Notes: generated from the sequence alone by a model not told the origin. Positions 1 to 11,932 are shown, counted from the stretch's first letter. The stretch is 64,000 nt of DNA from Lishizhenia tianjinensis (GCF_900116425.1 NZ_FPAS01000001.1:1188085-1252084), one strand, 5' to 3'. Program-made: numbers and translations.

Positions 1-3000
1 GTCTTTTCCTCTGCCGTCATTTTCACAAAATTTGAAAGGAACAATTGAGGGAAAACAGCAGATGTTGTTTGTTCTATACACCCGTGTGGGTAGCGAATTA
101 AATAAGAAAGTTGTTTCTCTAAATTCAAATGAGGGATGCGAGAAATCTCCACTTTGGCTGTATTCGTTCCTCGAATTCCAAAGGCAGAGTAAACGCTACT
201 CCAACTCGTATTTCCTTCTACAGATTGTACGATAGATTTAGTCATAGGTGGATTGGCAGGTCGCACTAAAATTTCAATTTCTTCGAATGATTTTTCCTTG
301 CCAGAAGTCACCTCTACTTTGAACTTACCAACGCCTAATTTATTCGCTACTTCATAGTCAAAGTAAACCGTCTGATCACCTTTCCCAGAAAAATTAACGC
401 TTTGCTGCGTACTTCCTTTAGCCTGCAAGAATTCATTAGAACTCACCTTAACATTAACCTGTTTGATCTTATCGCTCATGGCAATAACATTTACAGGAAC
501 TTTAATTTGTTCTTTAGGACCTAAAACACGCGGCAAGGTAGCTTGCACCATCAAAGGTTGTTTTACTTGTATTTCTTGTTCAGTAGAACCATATGCTCCT
601 TTATGTGCCGCTACTACCATCACGCGTACTGCACCAATGTAATTCGGCATATTTATTTTGTGCGTAGCTTCCTCCCCTTCCTCTAAATAAAAAGGTCCGA
701 TGTATTTTACAACAGGTTTAAATCGGTTGGCAGAAGCATCTTCTTTGTATACCAAACCTTCGTCACCACCTATGGCTAAGAGGGCCGCCATTTTACCTGT
801 TTGCGCACTCATTACATATTTATACATGTCCCACGTACGCACACTTAAAGCTTCTTTGCTGTAGAAGTTGGGCCATAAATCAGGTGTTTCAAATCGCGTT
901 AAAGAAAGCAAACCTTCATCCACAACAGCTAAGGTATAGGCCATAGCTTTCCCTTCTTTTTCTTTCACTTTAACGGTGTAATCGGATAAAGGCTGAACCG
1001 TTTCTGGAGCCTTAATTTCTGGGTATAAATGCGTTTCTGGATCTGAAACAGCAACTGGCGTTATACCATACATGCGTATGGGTAGAGCATTTTCGGTTTG
1101 ACCATGAGGCTGAACCAAGGTAGCACTAACATAGACATTGGGCGCCATATCCGCGGTTGTAGGTATTTCTATCACCGTAGATTTATCATCTGCTTCTTGC
1201 CAATAGGTTGCCAAAATTTGGTCACCCTTTTCTACCGTTACAAAGAATCTACCTATACCACCAGAAGGAACTGTAATTTTGGCTGTTTCTCCTACATCAT
1301 AGCTGTTCTTGTCTGTTTCTAAATTCAACATAGAAGCAGCCTCTGTATTGCCATTATCCTCTGCGTACCAACCGTAGTAATCTGCAAAGAAGCTTTGCAT
1401 AGCACTGTGACCAGATTTCTCATCTATCACGCGCAACAAGTATTTACCCCAACCTCTTTCTGGGAATTTTAAAGTGAAATTAGATTTACCATTTTTCACA
1501 TAAAAGCTTTCTGTTTTGATAAGGTCTGATGAGTTTCTCGAAACATAATTGGTCAATTCATTCTCTCCATTTCCTTCCCACCACCAGTTGTAAGAAACTT
1601 TATAAAGCTCTACTTTCACGTTGCGTGAAAGTGCATTACCATCTTCATCTACTGCAGCTATAGAAACGGCATGTTCGTCTTCTGAATTCAAGGCTGTTCT
1701 CCAATTTGATCCTCCCTCCATTTTGAGTCCAACATAGCTGGTGTAGGGTGAATACCTTTTAGAAGTGTAATCTTGACTAAAGTCCCCCCCTTCTTCAAAA
1801 ACTTTGGTGCTCCATCTGAGTTTTAACATTCCAGGCGCTTGTTCTGGTTTTTCCCAATCAAAGCTCACCCTTGCCCTACCATTGGCATCTGTTTTCACTT
1901 CTGCCAACAAAGGTTCGTCTAAGGCATATCTTTTCGATCTATCGTCGAATTGATAATTTTCATATCCTTTAAAAGTAGTTTGAAGGTTAAAAACATCTAA
2001 CTCAACCTTGGCTTTTAAGTTCGCTGCCGGAGCCCCGTATAACCAATCTGCCTGCAAGGTGGCGCTGCTTGCTGAATTGTGATTTAGGACATCTTCCAAA
2101 TCATAGTTGATACGAATACGATTCGGCTTAACGGTTTCTATTTTCAAATATTTATAGAAATCAGAATTCCCTACAATTACTTTTGCCTTCCATTTTCCAG
2201 TTGGAGAATCAGGCATGGTTGTAAAAGGAAAAGCATACATTCCCTTCACACCATTTGTAGAAACTTTCTTAGTAAACAATTTCCCCATGGGGTCATAAAC
2301 CTCCATTACAACGGGATGATTTTTAGGTAAAGTTGCCAACTTATCCTCCAAGGCAAAAGTTAAGAAAACCGTATCGCCCGGACGCCAAACTCCTCGTTCT
2401 CCGTAAATATGTCCTTTAATCCCTTTATCAATATGCTTCCCTCCTACTTCATACAAACTTGTAGAAAGCGCAGATCCATTATCTACACGTAAATAGCCGC
2501 GTTGCGTTCCTTTTTTAGCGATCAATAAATAGGCTTTTCCATCTAAATCAAGAGATAGTAAACCGTCGCTATTTGTTTCACCGGAACCTATGAGTTGATT
2601 TTGGAAATTGTAAGCCTCTACCAAAATTCCTTTTAAAGGATCAGTAGATCTTAGATCAGATATTGCAATTTCGTAGCGGTTATCTGCACCTTCTTTGGCG
2701 ATGATTCCAAAGTTGCCGGACAAGATATTTCGACTTACCTGACGGTTATAATATTTGTAATAACTATCCGTACATGGATTGTCTTTGTCTCTATAATCAT
2801 AGCCTCCCGTAAACCACCCGTCTACGTTCATGTAATATTCATTCGACTCATAGTTTTGTTCCTGACGCTCTAGAGGCTCTATGATTCCAGTAGAATCTCC
2901 ACACGGATATAAAGATTGGTGGCGTTCGAATGACATCATTACCCTGTAGATAGAACCCGGTTCTGAATCTATGTAACGGTTCAAGTCTATTTTAAAATTA

Positions 3001-4244
3001 TTCCATACCCCATAGTCTATAGGTTCTGAGGTTACCAAATCAACACTACCATCATATACCAATCTACCTACACGCGCCAATTCAGAACTTCCATTGTGCT
3101 GATTTTCTTGGAAAAATTGATTCACATTATCCTCAAAAACACGTAAGATTCTTAAGTTAACCGCCTTTAGGTTGATGGCTTTAAAAGGAAAGTCTATGGT
3201 TCCATTATTGGAAGGCATGATTACCCCATCACCAATTAATTCTAAAGCGGGTTTTTCTGTATTAAAGGTGAGAAGTTTACTAAATTCTTTGTTGAGCGGC
3301 ATCCCTTTGCTGTTGCGTATAGATCGGTTCACAACAATTCGCTCTTCCTCAAACATCTTTCCTTGTGGATAGGCAAGAATTTCATTTCCTTTTATACTTA
3401 ACCTTAGGTTTTTACTTGATGCTAAATACACCAATCCTTCTAAATTTTGATTCTTCTCTATAGGATCTGAACAAAGAATAGAAAAATGTAGTCCAGGTTC
3501 ATTCACCACTTTGGCTTGTAAAACTTTAAACTCGTTAATTGGCGGAACTTCCAACATCAGGTCATCTTCTACATCTACGCCCAAAGGTTCTCCTGTCCAA
3601 GATAAAAGTACTTTGCTTGACTTACCTCCACGTTTGATTCCTGTCAAAGTAAAAGTGTGCGATTTACTCGAATTATTATGTTCCCATATCACGTTTAAGC
3701 TTTTACCCTCTTGCGTAGCCGTAAAACAAGCCTCCACATCAGCCGGAGAGGCCATATCTCCCGTTCTTACACTTCCTTTTACATCTTGCTTGGAATAATC
3801 GCTTTCACTTTGGGTGTGAATCCCTGTAAAGTTTACCACTAAATTTTGGTGCATTACCATAAAACCAAAGTCTAAACTTTCATAGGCTTCTTCCACTTCC
3901 ATGAGTTCTTTTAGATAAAAGGTTCCCACATATTTTTGTCCACCTTTTAAGTTCTCAGAAGGTTTAAAAGCTATACTTTGTTTGTCTATCCAATAAGCGT
4001 CTCCTTCTATGCTGGGTTCAAAATCAAACAAGTCGTTGTCTATTTTCTCTCCAGGTTGAGCATTTTCTAAGGGAGCTACGAAAACTATTTTAATTTCGTC
4101 TTGATTAGAAATAACACCAGAGGTAAAGGCGTTGATATAATCGCTAAATCCTGGATTAACTTGTATTTTGGATAAATCTATTTCCTTATCAGAACAGGAA
4201 AAAAGAATAAATGTAGCTAGGAAGAAGGTGATAAACTTTTTCAT
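1..4244 (-). CDS. Alpha-2-macroglobulin family lipoprotein (C-terminus beyond window)
   Basis: About 1414 residues are visible; the frame stays open to the window edge, so the C-terminal part is missing. The start at 4244 gives a lipoprotein signal ending ILFSC, with lipid Cys17. Bacterial alpha-2-macroglobulins are large envelope proteins thought to trap attacking proteases. The bait-and-macroglobulin region is recognisable from VDEGLLSLTRF and the following WPNFYSKEAL stretch (about 0.8-1 kb from the left edge). Near the edge the protein reads YPHGCIEQTTS (about 60-92), which carries the CxEQ thioester-type motif with Cys at about residue 1389. So the window cuts the protein inside its thioester domain. 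It stands alone and is divergent from the next gene. The family assignment is firm; the target protease is unknown. Confidence 0.9.
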   Translation of the reverse strand, partial: MKKFITFFLATFILFSCSDKEIDLSKIQVNPGFSDYINAFTSGVISNQDEIKIVFVAPLENAQPGEKIDNDLFDFEPSIEGDAYWIDKQSIAFKPSENLKGGQKYVGTFYLKELMEVEEAYESLDFGFMVMHQNLVVNFTGIHTQSESDYSKQDVKGSVRTGDMASPADVEACFTATQEGKSLNVIWEHNNSSKSHTFTLTGIKRGGKSSKVLLSWTGEPLGVDVEDDLMLEVPPINEFKVLQAKVVNEPGLHFSILCSDPIEKNQNLEGLVYLASSKNLRLSIKGNEILAYPQGKMFEEERIVVNRSIRNSKGMPLNKEFSKLLTFNTEKPALELIGDGVIMPSNNGTIDFPFKAINLKAVNLRILRVFEDNVNQFFQENQHNGSSELARVGRLVYDGSVDLVTSEPIDYGVWNNFKIDLNRYIDSEPGSIYRVMMSFERHQSLYPCGDSTGIIEPLERQEQNYESNEYYMNVDGWFTGGYDYRDKDNPCTDSYYKYYNRQVSRNILSGNFGIIAKEGADNRYEIAISDLRSTDPLKGILVEAYNFQNQLIGSGETNSDGLLSLDLDGKAYLLIAKKGTQRGYLRVDNGSALSTSLYEVGGKHIDKGIKGHIYGERGVWRPGDTVFLTFALEDKLATLPKNHPVVMEVYDPMGKLFTKKVSTNGVKGMYAFPFTTMPDSPTGKWKAKVIVGNSDFYKYLKIETVKPNRIRINYDLEDVLNHNSASSATLQADWLYGAPAANLKAKVELDVFNLQTTFKGYENYQFDDRSKRYALDEPLLAEVKTDANGRARVSFDWEKPEQAPGMLKLRWSTKVFEEGGDFSQDYTSKRYSPYTSYVGLKMEGGSNWRTALNSEDEHAVSIAAVDEDGNALSRNVKVELYKVSYNWWWEGNGENELTNYVSRNSSDLIKTESFYVKNGKSNFTLKFPERGWGKYLLRVIDEKSGHSAMQSFFADYYGWYAEDNGNTEAASMLNLETDKNSYDVGETAKITVPSGGIGRFFVTVEKGDQILATYWQEADDKSTVIEIPTTADMAPNVYVSATLVQPHGQTENALPIRMYGITPVAVSDPETHLYPEIKAPETVQPLSDYTVKVKEKEGKAMAYTLAVVDEGLLSLTRFETPDLWPNFYSKEALSVRTWDMYKYVMSAQTGKMAALLAIGGDEGLVYKEDASANRFKPVVKYIGPFYLEEGEEATHKINMPNYIGAVRVMVVAAHKGAYGSTEQEIQVKQPLMVQATLPRVLGPKEQIKVPVNVIAMSDKIKQVNVKVSSNEFLQAKGSTQQSVNFSGKGDQTVYFDYEVANKLGVGKFKVEVTSGKEKSFEEIEILVRPANPPMTKSIVQSVEGNTSWSSVYSAFGIRGTNTAKVEISRIPHLNLEKQLSYLIRYPHGCIEQTTSAVFPQLFLSNFVKMTAEEK

Positions 4245-4429
4245 TTTGTGTGGAATAAAATCTTAATTAACAGCTTTTTAGATCTGAAAAACATGTAGAA
4301 TTTTTCAGGTTGCTTAAAAATAGTGTTTTCATCTTAAAAACTTAGGTGACAAGGTCGCTTATTTCGTTCATTTTTAAAATTTCTTTAGAACACCGAAGAA
4401 AGCTTATTTTTGGGGCAAACATTTCACGC

Positions 4430-5137
4430 ATGAAGAGCACTGCATTGGCAATCAATTGGAAAACTGCAAAAGAAGGGTTTACGCCTAGTATAGATGTCTT
4501 AGACACCGACCTAAAGTTGAATTTTAAAATAAGTAGTGAAGGAATAAGCTACCTGCAAGAAGATGAGCCTGTATTTCTTAATTTCCAAAATGTTTACGGG
4601 TATAGCTCAACTAACATTACCGCTGAAGCCTACAACCAAGGCGCCTACCGCTGGAAGGAAGATGACCTACAATGGGGCGGTTTTATAGAATTGAAAAAGA
4701 GTAATTTCTTGCAAAACCCACCGACTCATTTTCAACAAGTCATTAAAAACCCCAAGGGCTTAAAGCTGCGTCATTTTGTGTTTTTTGGTCCAGAACAAAT
4801 TATAGAATGCATAGCCGAAGATTATAAATTCAGCTTTGAAAATGATCCACAGGAAGCGTTGGAAGCTAAATACCCCAAGGCCTATTTAAACTATTACCTC
4901 TCTTTGTTTTTCACACACTTTGAAAATGTAAATGCTGAAAACTTGCGCATGTTTACAGATCTCTATTTACAACTCACCAAACGCAAAGATTTTCCTTTGT
5001 TGCAGGATGAGGTGAAAGCCATCGAGAAAAACAAAGACGCCGGACTAGTTCTAAAATATGTTCACAGTCTTACTCAAAGTAAATTCACTGAAAAGCAGTT
5101 GAAGGAGGTGTTGAAATATATTGTTCAGTATAAGTGA
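4430..5137 (+). CDS. Hypothetical protein, 235 aa
   Basis: I do not recognise this protein. I chose the ATG at 4430 (MKSTALAINWK) over an in-frame ATG 84 bases upstream, because the extension looks like untranslated leader and holds a promoter-like TTATTTTTGG at about 4404-4412. There is no signal peptide or membrane helix, so it is probably cytoplasmic. The N-terminal half is rich in aromatic residues and strands, and the C-terminal third is helical and charged. It is divergent from the macroglobulin gene and is followed by a CvfB-like gene with its own promoter, so the context gives no function. Confidence 0.7.
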   Translation: MKSTALAINWKTAKEGFTPSIDVLDTDLKLNFKISSEGISYLQEDEPVFLNFQNVYGYSSTNITAEAYNQGAYRWKEDDLQWGGFIELKKSNFLQNPPTHFQQVIKNPKGLKLRHFVFFGPEQIIECIAEDYKFSFENDPQEALEAKYPKAYLNYYLSLFFTHFENVNAENLRMFTDLYLQLTKRKDFPLLQDEVKAIEKNKDAGLVLKYVHSLTQSKFTEKQLKEVLKYIVQYK

Positions 5138-5266
5138 GAAAACAGTTTTGAGTGTGAGTAGGGAGACTTGAGATGATACGTATTTTAGTATTTCAAACTC
5201 TACCCCGCACCAATCCATACCATATTTCTATTTTTTACAAAAGACTTATTTGCTCAGTAAATCTCC

Positions 5267-5274
5267 TATCTTTG
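5267..5274 (+). promoter_or_regulatory. -7 box TATCTTTG for the S1-domain gene
   Basis: This is a perfect match to the Bacteroidota -7 consensus TAnnTTTG. Only four bases separate it from the ATG at 5279, so transcription probably begins at or next to the start codon (leaderless mRNA). Confidence 0.65.
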
Positions 5275-5278
5275 CAGC

Positions 5279-6112
5279 ATGCTTAGAGTTGGAATAGTTA
5301 ATACACTAGAGATCCTGCGCTTTACAAGTGTGGGTGCTTATTTAGGAGACGATCAGGATAATGATGTTTTATTACCGAACAAATATCTTACAGAAGATAT
5401 GAAGGAAGGTGATGAAATTGATGTGTTTTTATACCACGATTCTGAAGATAGAATTGTTGCCACTACGCAACGTCCGCTTATTAAGCTGAATGAATATGCT
5501 TACTTAAAAGTGAAAATGGTGACCAAGTTCGGTGCCTTTTTAGACTGGGGATTGGAAAAAGATCTTCTCGTACCTTTTAAGGAGCAAACCACCAAAATGG
5601 AGGAAAATGGAACCTACCTCATCTACATGTATTTGGATGAACAAACGGGTAGATTGGTAGGTACGGCCAAAGTAAAAAAACACTTCTTTGATGAGGTATT
5701 GGACCTAGAAGTTGATGATAAAGTAGAACTTTTGATTTGTAACGAAACTGATTTGGGTCAAAACGTTATCGTTAACCAAATGTACTCTGGATTGATTTAC
5801 CACAACGACATTTCTCGTCCATTAAAAAAGGGTGAATTAACAACTGGTTATGTCTACACCATTAGAGAAGATGGAAAACTAGACATACGTTTAGACAAGA
5901 GTGGTTACGAAAAGATAGAACCCAATGCCGATAAAATTTATGCTGCCATTATTGAAAACGGTGGTAAGTTGGCCTTGACAGATAAATCTCACCCAGACGA
6001 TATCCGCGAGCGTTTAGGAATGAGTAAAAAGACCTTTAAGAAGTCATTAGGAAATTTATACAAAGCGCGTAAAGTTGAGATTCACGACGATTACATAGAA
6101 CGTGTAGATTAG
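5279..6112 (+). CDS. CvfB/YitL-like S1 RNA-binding protein
   Basis: This 277-aa protein matches the CvfB/YitL layout: tandem S1-like OB domains followed by a C-terminal winged helix. The central S1 domain (about residues 70-140) contains VTKFGAFLDWGLEKDLLVP, the typical S1 strand pattern. The C-terminal part (about 215-277) has the winged-helix pattern DIRERLGMSKKTFKKSLGNLY. Members bind RNA and affect post-transcriptional regulation; the exact role here is unknown. It is a single gene with its own promoter ending four bases before the ATG and a strong terminator just downstream. It has no signal peptide, so it is cytoplasmic. Confidence 0.85.
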   Translation: MLRVGIVNTLEILRFTSVGAYLGDDQDNDVLLPNKYLTEDMKEGDEIDVFLYHDSEDRIVATTQRPLIKLNEYAYLKVKMVTKFGAFLDWGLEKDLLVPFKEQTTKMEENGTYLIYMYLDEQTGRLVGTAKVKKHFFDEVLDLEVDDKVELLICNETDLGQNVIVNQMYSGLIYHNDISRPLKKGELTTGYVYTIREDGKLDIRLDKSGYEKIEPNADKIYAAIIENGGKLALTDKSHPDDIRERLGMSKKTFKKSLGNLYKARKVEIHDDYIERVD

Positions 6113-6127
6113 GTTTCTACGGAATAT

Positions 6128-6166
6128 AAAAAAAGCGGCTACTCTTTAAGAATAGCCGCTTTTTTG
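6128..6166 (+). terminator. Intrinsic terminator
   Basis: The arms AGCGGCTA (6134-6141) and TAGCCGCT (6153-6160) form a stem flanked by A and T runs on both sides. It can stop the S1 gene and, read on the minus strand, could also serve the barrel gene that converges from the right. Confidence 0.85.
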
Positions 6167-6182
6167 TTTTAAATATTTTGAG

Positions 6183-6833
6183 TTAAAAATTATACCCTAC
6201 ACTTAATTGAGTGGAGAAAGTATAGTCATTTATTGCATCTACAAAACTAAATTCTCCCTCTTTTCTTCGATACATCGGATGAAAGTTTTGGAAGTATTGA
6301 GCTCTAAATCCAAGGTTGATACGATTCCAATCATAACGTAAACCTATACCTCCGTTAAAACCAATCATGATATCGTTTACCCCGTCAAGTTTAAGCTGAT
6401 CATTTGATTTTTCGCTTAAAAGTATATCCACCCTTGGTCCAGCAAAAACGTAAGGATGCAACTTCTCTAAAAACAGTTTCTCTAGTTTGTAATTAATAAA
6501 TGTATTCGCTCCTACATAGTTGAAGTGTCTATACACAGTAATATCTCCTAAATAATTTCCATTCATATCCACTAATGGAATTTCATCCTGACCACCTTTT
6601 TGAACATAATGTATTCCTGAAGAAAGGAGAAAGGATGATTTCTCTACGTAATCATAGTTTATACTTATGTGCGAACCAACTGTGAAATGATTGTATCCAT
6701 TTAGGTTTTCAGAAAATTCATAATTAAAGTCCAATTTGGAAAAAGAAGTACCTGCATTTAAGTTTAAACGCTGTGAAAAACTAGCCAAAGGAAGCACGGT
6801 TAAAAATGCGGTGATTAAAGTTATTTTTTTCAT
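6183..6833 (-). CDS. Outer-membrane beta-barrel protein (PorT-like family)
   Basis: The 216-aa protein has a cleavable signal peptide ending ASFSQ, alternating strand patterns throughout, and a terminal aromatic residue (GYNF), as expected for outer-membrane barrels of the Bacteroidota 'outer membrane protein beta-barrel domain' type. Conserved stretches such as YVQKGGQDE, YVFAGPRVD and GLRYDWNRINLG recur in the neighbouring paralogue at 6886-7527. The two genes form a tandem duplication on the minus strand. No function can be given beyond an outer-membrane barrel of about eight strands. Confidence 0.8.
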   Translation of the reverse strand: MKKITLITAFLTVLPLASFSQRLNLNAGTSFSKLDFNYEFSENLNGYNHFTVGSHISINYDYVEKSSFLLSSGIHYVQKGGQDEIPLVDMNGNYLGDITVYRHFNYVGANTFINYKLEKLFLEKLHPYVFAGPRVDILLSEKSNDQLKLDGVNDIMIGFNGGIGLRYDWNRINLGFRAQYFQNFHPMYRRKEGEFSFVDAINDYTFSTQLSVGYNF

Positions 6834-6885
6834 TTATAAGGTGTTTGTATCAAAAACGCAAACCGAGTTTTTTTATTACGTCAAC

Positions 6886-7527
6886 TTAGAAATTATACCC
6901 AAAACTCAGTTGTGTAGAGAATGAAAGGTCTTTAATTTTATGCCAATTATGTGGCGGTTCATAATTAATATCAGCAAGGTTATTAAAGCTGTGTAAAAAA
7001 TGTGCATTCCATCCTAAACTGAATTTTTGAAAATCGTACCTCAAAGCTAATCCGGCATTGATTCCAAACATCAAGTCATTGGCGTTGATATCCAAATCAA
7101 GAGAAGAATTATAACCCATTAAATAATCTACTCGCGGCCCGGCAAAAACAACAGGATTCAATTTTTCGAAGGGAAGAAAACTCAATTTATAGTTAATCAC
7201 CGTATTTAGACTCAAATAGTTAAAGTTTAACCGACTACTTTCTAACTTTTCCTCAGTTTGACTTGGAAATACATATTCTTTAGTCCCACCTTTTTGTAAA
7301 TAATTCAGAGAACTAGATAGGTAAAAATGTTCTTTTTCCAAATAGTCTAATTGAAAACCAAGATTTACCCCCATAAAGTATTGTTCATAGTCAGTCACGA
7401 AATAATCTCCGTACAAACGTTGGTAATCTATTTTAGAGAATGAAGTCCCTGCATTTACATTTAAACGCTGCGAAAAACCAAATAACGGGAGACTTAAGAT
7501 TGCCAATAAGGTGAGTTTACTTTTCAT
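6886..7527 (-). CDS. Outer-membrane beta-barrel protein, tandem paralogue
   Basis: The 213-aa protein is a clear paralogue of the downstream gene. Both share RLN(V/L)NAGTSFSK after the signal peptide, LQKGGTKE / VQKGGQDE, VFAGPRVD, LRYDFQKFSLGWNA and the C-terminal GYNF. The signal peptide ends LFGFSQ. It is the upstream member of a two-gene minus-strand unit with a 52-bp gap. Substrate or role cannot be told from the sequence. Confidence 0.8.
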   Translation of the reverse strand: MKSKLTLLAILSLPLFGFSQRLNVNAGTSFSKIDYQRLYGDYFVTDYEQYFMGVNLGFQLDYLEKEHFYLSSSLNYLQKGGTKEYVFPSQTEEKLESSRLNFNYLSLNTVINYKLSFLPFEKLNPVVFAGPRVDYLMGYNSSLDLDINANDLMFGINAGLALRYDFQKFSLGWNAHFLHSFNNLADINYEPPHNWHKIKDLSFSTQLSFGYNF

Positions 7528-7561
7528 GATATGAATTTAGATGATTAAAGTTCCAATATAC

Positions 7562-7597
7562 AAAAAACGGTTGACCTCGAAAGATCAACCGTTTTAT
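7562..7597 (-). terminator. Intrinsic terminator after katG
   Basis: An inverted repeat (AAACGGTTGA / TCAACCGTTT) with a short loop is followed on the minus strand by a T run. It lies 22 bases past the katG stop codon and also precedes the barrel pair. Confidence 0.85.
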
Positions 7598-7618
7598 CTG
7601 TAAACAAAAACCGGTGCA

Positions 7619-9973
<2,355 letters not shown>

Positions 9974-10062
9974 CTATAGATATTATTTATAACTTTTAAA
10001 TAAGAGCCTTCGATTAATATTGAGGCAATGTTTTGGAGGCTACCGGCCGCGTTTTCCGCTGT

Positions 10063-10179
10063 ATAACTTGCCAAAAATGCAAATTCAACTAAGGCGCAAT
10101 TGCGCTTCCGGTGGTCGCAAATTTCACCCAAGTTTCCTTAGCCCTTTTGTTTAAGTTATGCCGCTACTACCGCTGGTAG
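10063..10179. repeat. Nested inverted repeats / structured element
   Basis: The outer arms are ATAACTT (10063-10069) and AAGTTAT (10153-10159). The inner arms are CTAAGG (10089-10094) and CCTTAG (10136-10141). The perfect 12-bp palindrome GCGCAATTGCGC (10094-10105) lies inside, and a small hairpin CTACC-GCT-GGTAG follows (10167-10179). The nesting suggests a folded RNA or a DNA cruciform. The origin is unknown. Confidence 0.5.
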
Positions 10180-10185
10180 AAATAA

Positions 10186-10327
10186 ATTGAATCACCACAA
10201 CTTGTCCTTTATAAAAACGCAATCAATCACATTGTTTTTTATAAACCTTAAGACAATATATAACACTATAAACTAACTTTTCAAAAAACAGTCTTATGCT
10301 GATTGAACAAAGTTGCGGTGATTCAAT
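10186..10327. repeat. Element bounded by 18-bp inverted repeats
   Basis: ATTGAATCACCACAACTT (10186-10203) and the reverse complement of 10310-10327 match at 17 of 18 bases. The 142-bp span has an AT-rich interior without coding potential. Size and form fit a miniature inverted-repeat element or a relic of one. I cannot see a clear target-site duplication. The right arm ends 10 bases from the end of the metZ-like gene. Confidence 0.5.
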
Positions 10328-10337
10328 AAATCGAGTA

Positions 10338-11510
10338 TTACTTTTTTTGACTCACTTCCAAAGCCTGGAAAACATCCGCTACAATATCTTCTAAATGTTC
10401 CAAACCAACCGACAAACGAATTAAGCCATCCGATATCCCAACGCTGGCTCTATCTTCTGGTGTTAATTTTGAATGTGTTGTACTTGCAGGGTGTGTGGCT
10501 ATACTTCTGGTATCTCCTAAATTGGCCGTAAGCGATAACATTTGTAAAGCATCTAAAAATTTTCGTCCCGCACTTAAACCTCCTTTTATTTCAAAACTTA
10601 CTATTCCTCCTCCAAGCCTCATTTGTTTCTTTGCTAAAGCATATTGTGGATGTGTTCTAAAATGCGGATACTTTAAAGTTTCCACAGCTGGATGTATCGC
10701 CAGACGTTCTGCCAAAGAAGCTGCGTTAGCAGAGTGTTTTTCTATACGTAGGGCTAAAGTCTCTAAAGATTTGCTCAGCACCCACGCGTTAAACGGACTC
10801 AAACAAGGTCCTGTATGTCGGGCAAAACCCTCTACTTTTTTTATAATTTCTTGTGTAGATAAAATCACTCCTCCCATGGTTCTACCTTGACCATCTATCC
10901 ATTTTGTTGCCGAGTGAATCACGATATCCGCCCCAAACTCAATGGGTTTCTGAATAATAGGTGTAGCGAAACAATTGTCTACTACTAATAAAAGTCCATG
11001 CTTTTTACAAATCTCACCCAAGCGTTCTAAATCCACGATATCCAAGCCCGGATTAGAAGGCGTTTCTACATAAACCAACTTGGTTGTTGGCAAAATAGCG
11101 CGTTCAAAACCTTCATAATCCTGACTCCCTACATAACTTGTATGTATGCCCCATTTGGGTAAAATCTCCGTAAACAACTTGTGCGTACTTCCAAAAATGG
11201 CGCTACAACTTACAACATGATCTCCCTTCTCTAACAAAGCCCCAAAAGTTGAGAATACTGCTGCCATACCAGAGGCAGTTGCAAAACCCGCTTCAGTTTT
11301 TTCCAGTCGGCACATTTTATCTATAAACTCACTTACCGAAGGATTAGAATAACGCGAGTAGATATTTCCTTCTTGTTCATCTGCAAACAGTGCACGCATG
11401 TGCTCCGCATTTTCAAAAGCGTAACTACTGGTTAAATACAAAGGAGTACTGTGCTCTCCAAAAGGAGACTTTTCATTTTGTAATCGTATGGCCAAAGTTT
11501 CGTCTCTCAT
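10338..11510 (-). CDS. metZ: O-acyl-homoserine sulfhydrylase / cystathionine gamma-synthase family (MetZ-like)
   Basis: The 390-aa PLP enzyme belongs to the Cys/Met metabolism family. Key segments are ATASGMAAVF, VVDNCFATP, and HSATKWIDGQGR with the Schiff-base lysine. The H-S-A-T-K-x-x-D-G-Q-G-R signature is typical of MetZ-type sulfhydrylases, which make homocysteine from an activated homoserine and sulfide. Because the same operon carries a homoserine acyltransferase of the MetX type, the substrate is probably O-acetylhomoserine. It is the last gene of the SAM-riboswitch operon and overlaps the OsmC gene by 4 bases. Cystathionine gamma-synthase activity cannot be excluded. Confidence 0.88.
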   Translation of the reverse strand: MRDETLAIRLQNEKSPFGEHSTPLYLTSSYAFENAEHMRALFADEQEGNIYSRYSNPSVSEFIDKMCRLEKTEAGFATASGMAAVFSTFGALLEKGDHVVSCSAIFGSTHKLFTEILPKWGIHTSYVGSQDYEGFERAILPTTKLVYVETPSNPGLDIVDLERLGEICKKHGLLLVVDNCFATPIIQKPIEFGADIVIHSATKWIDGQGRTMGGVILSTQEIIKKVEGFARHTGPCLSPFNAWVLSKSLETLALRIEKHSANAASLAERLAIHPAVETLKYPHFRTHPQYALAKKQMRLGGGIVSFEIKGGLSAGRKFLDALQMLSLTANLGDTRSIATHPASTTHSKLTPEDRASVGISDGLIRLSVGLEHLEDIVADVFQALEVSQKK

Positions 11511-11932
11511 TCTTTCAGTCGTATTTTGGTTTCTATTTTCACTTCGTCTTTTATCATATTCCTTACCGAACAGTACTTATTGATACTCAGGTTAACCGCT
11601 TTCGCCACCTTTGCCAAATGCTCTTCTTCCGTGATTACAAACTCTAGAATAATTTCCTTAAAAATGGCGGGCACTTGATCTTTCACACGTTCGGCTTCTA
11701 TATTCACTTCAAAGTGTTCTAAGAAAATGCGTTGTTTATTTAAGATGTGTACCGTATCTATACTTGTGCACAGGGCTAAACTTGAGGCAAACATTTCCAT
11801 AGGTCGCAAACCATCGTCGCTACCCCCTACTGCCGCACTCGCTGTAGATCTACCGACTAAGTCTCCCGCTTTATAAATATTGAAGTCTAGTTTTTCTTGC
11901 TCTTTTACTAAGGATAATTTCATTTCATACAT
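11507..11932 (-). CDS. OsmC family protein
   Basis: The 141-aa OsmC/Ohr-fold protein has the two conserved redox cysteines in LALCTSID (about residue 55) and NKYCSVRN (about residue 120). The family includes thiol peroxidases that reduce organic hydroperoxides, although many members have no known substrate. The gene lies inside the methionine operon, overlapping homoserine dehydrogenase by 8 bases upstream and the metZ-like gene by 4 bases downstream, so it should be co-translated with them and controlled by SAM. A link to sulfide or thiol chemistry is an inference. Confidence 0.85.
   Translation of the reverse strand: MYEMKLSLVKEQEKLDFNIYKAGDLVGRSTASAAVGGSDDGLRPMEMFASSLALCTSIDTVHILNKQRIFLEHFEVNIEAERVKDQVPAIFKEIILEFVITEEEHLAKVAKAVNLSINKYCSVRNMIKDEVKIETKIRLKE

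Noticed and set aside
3172-3798. Plus-strand open frames within the alpha-2-macroglobulin gene
   Set aside because: They run antisense to a long, clearly coding frame and have no promoter, start context or recognisable product.
10061-10160. Integron attC-like site: GTATAAC ... GTTATGC with inner complementary blocks
   Set aside because: The outer boxes break the RYYYAAC/GTTRRRY consensus at one position each, and the inner arms lie 11-20 bases further in, not at the usual 5-6. There is no integrase or cassette nearby.
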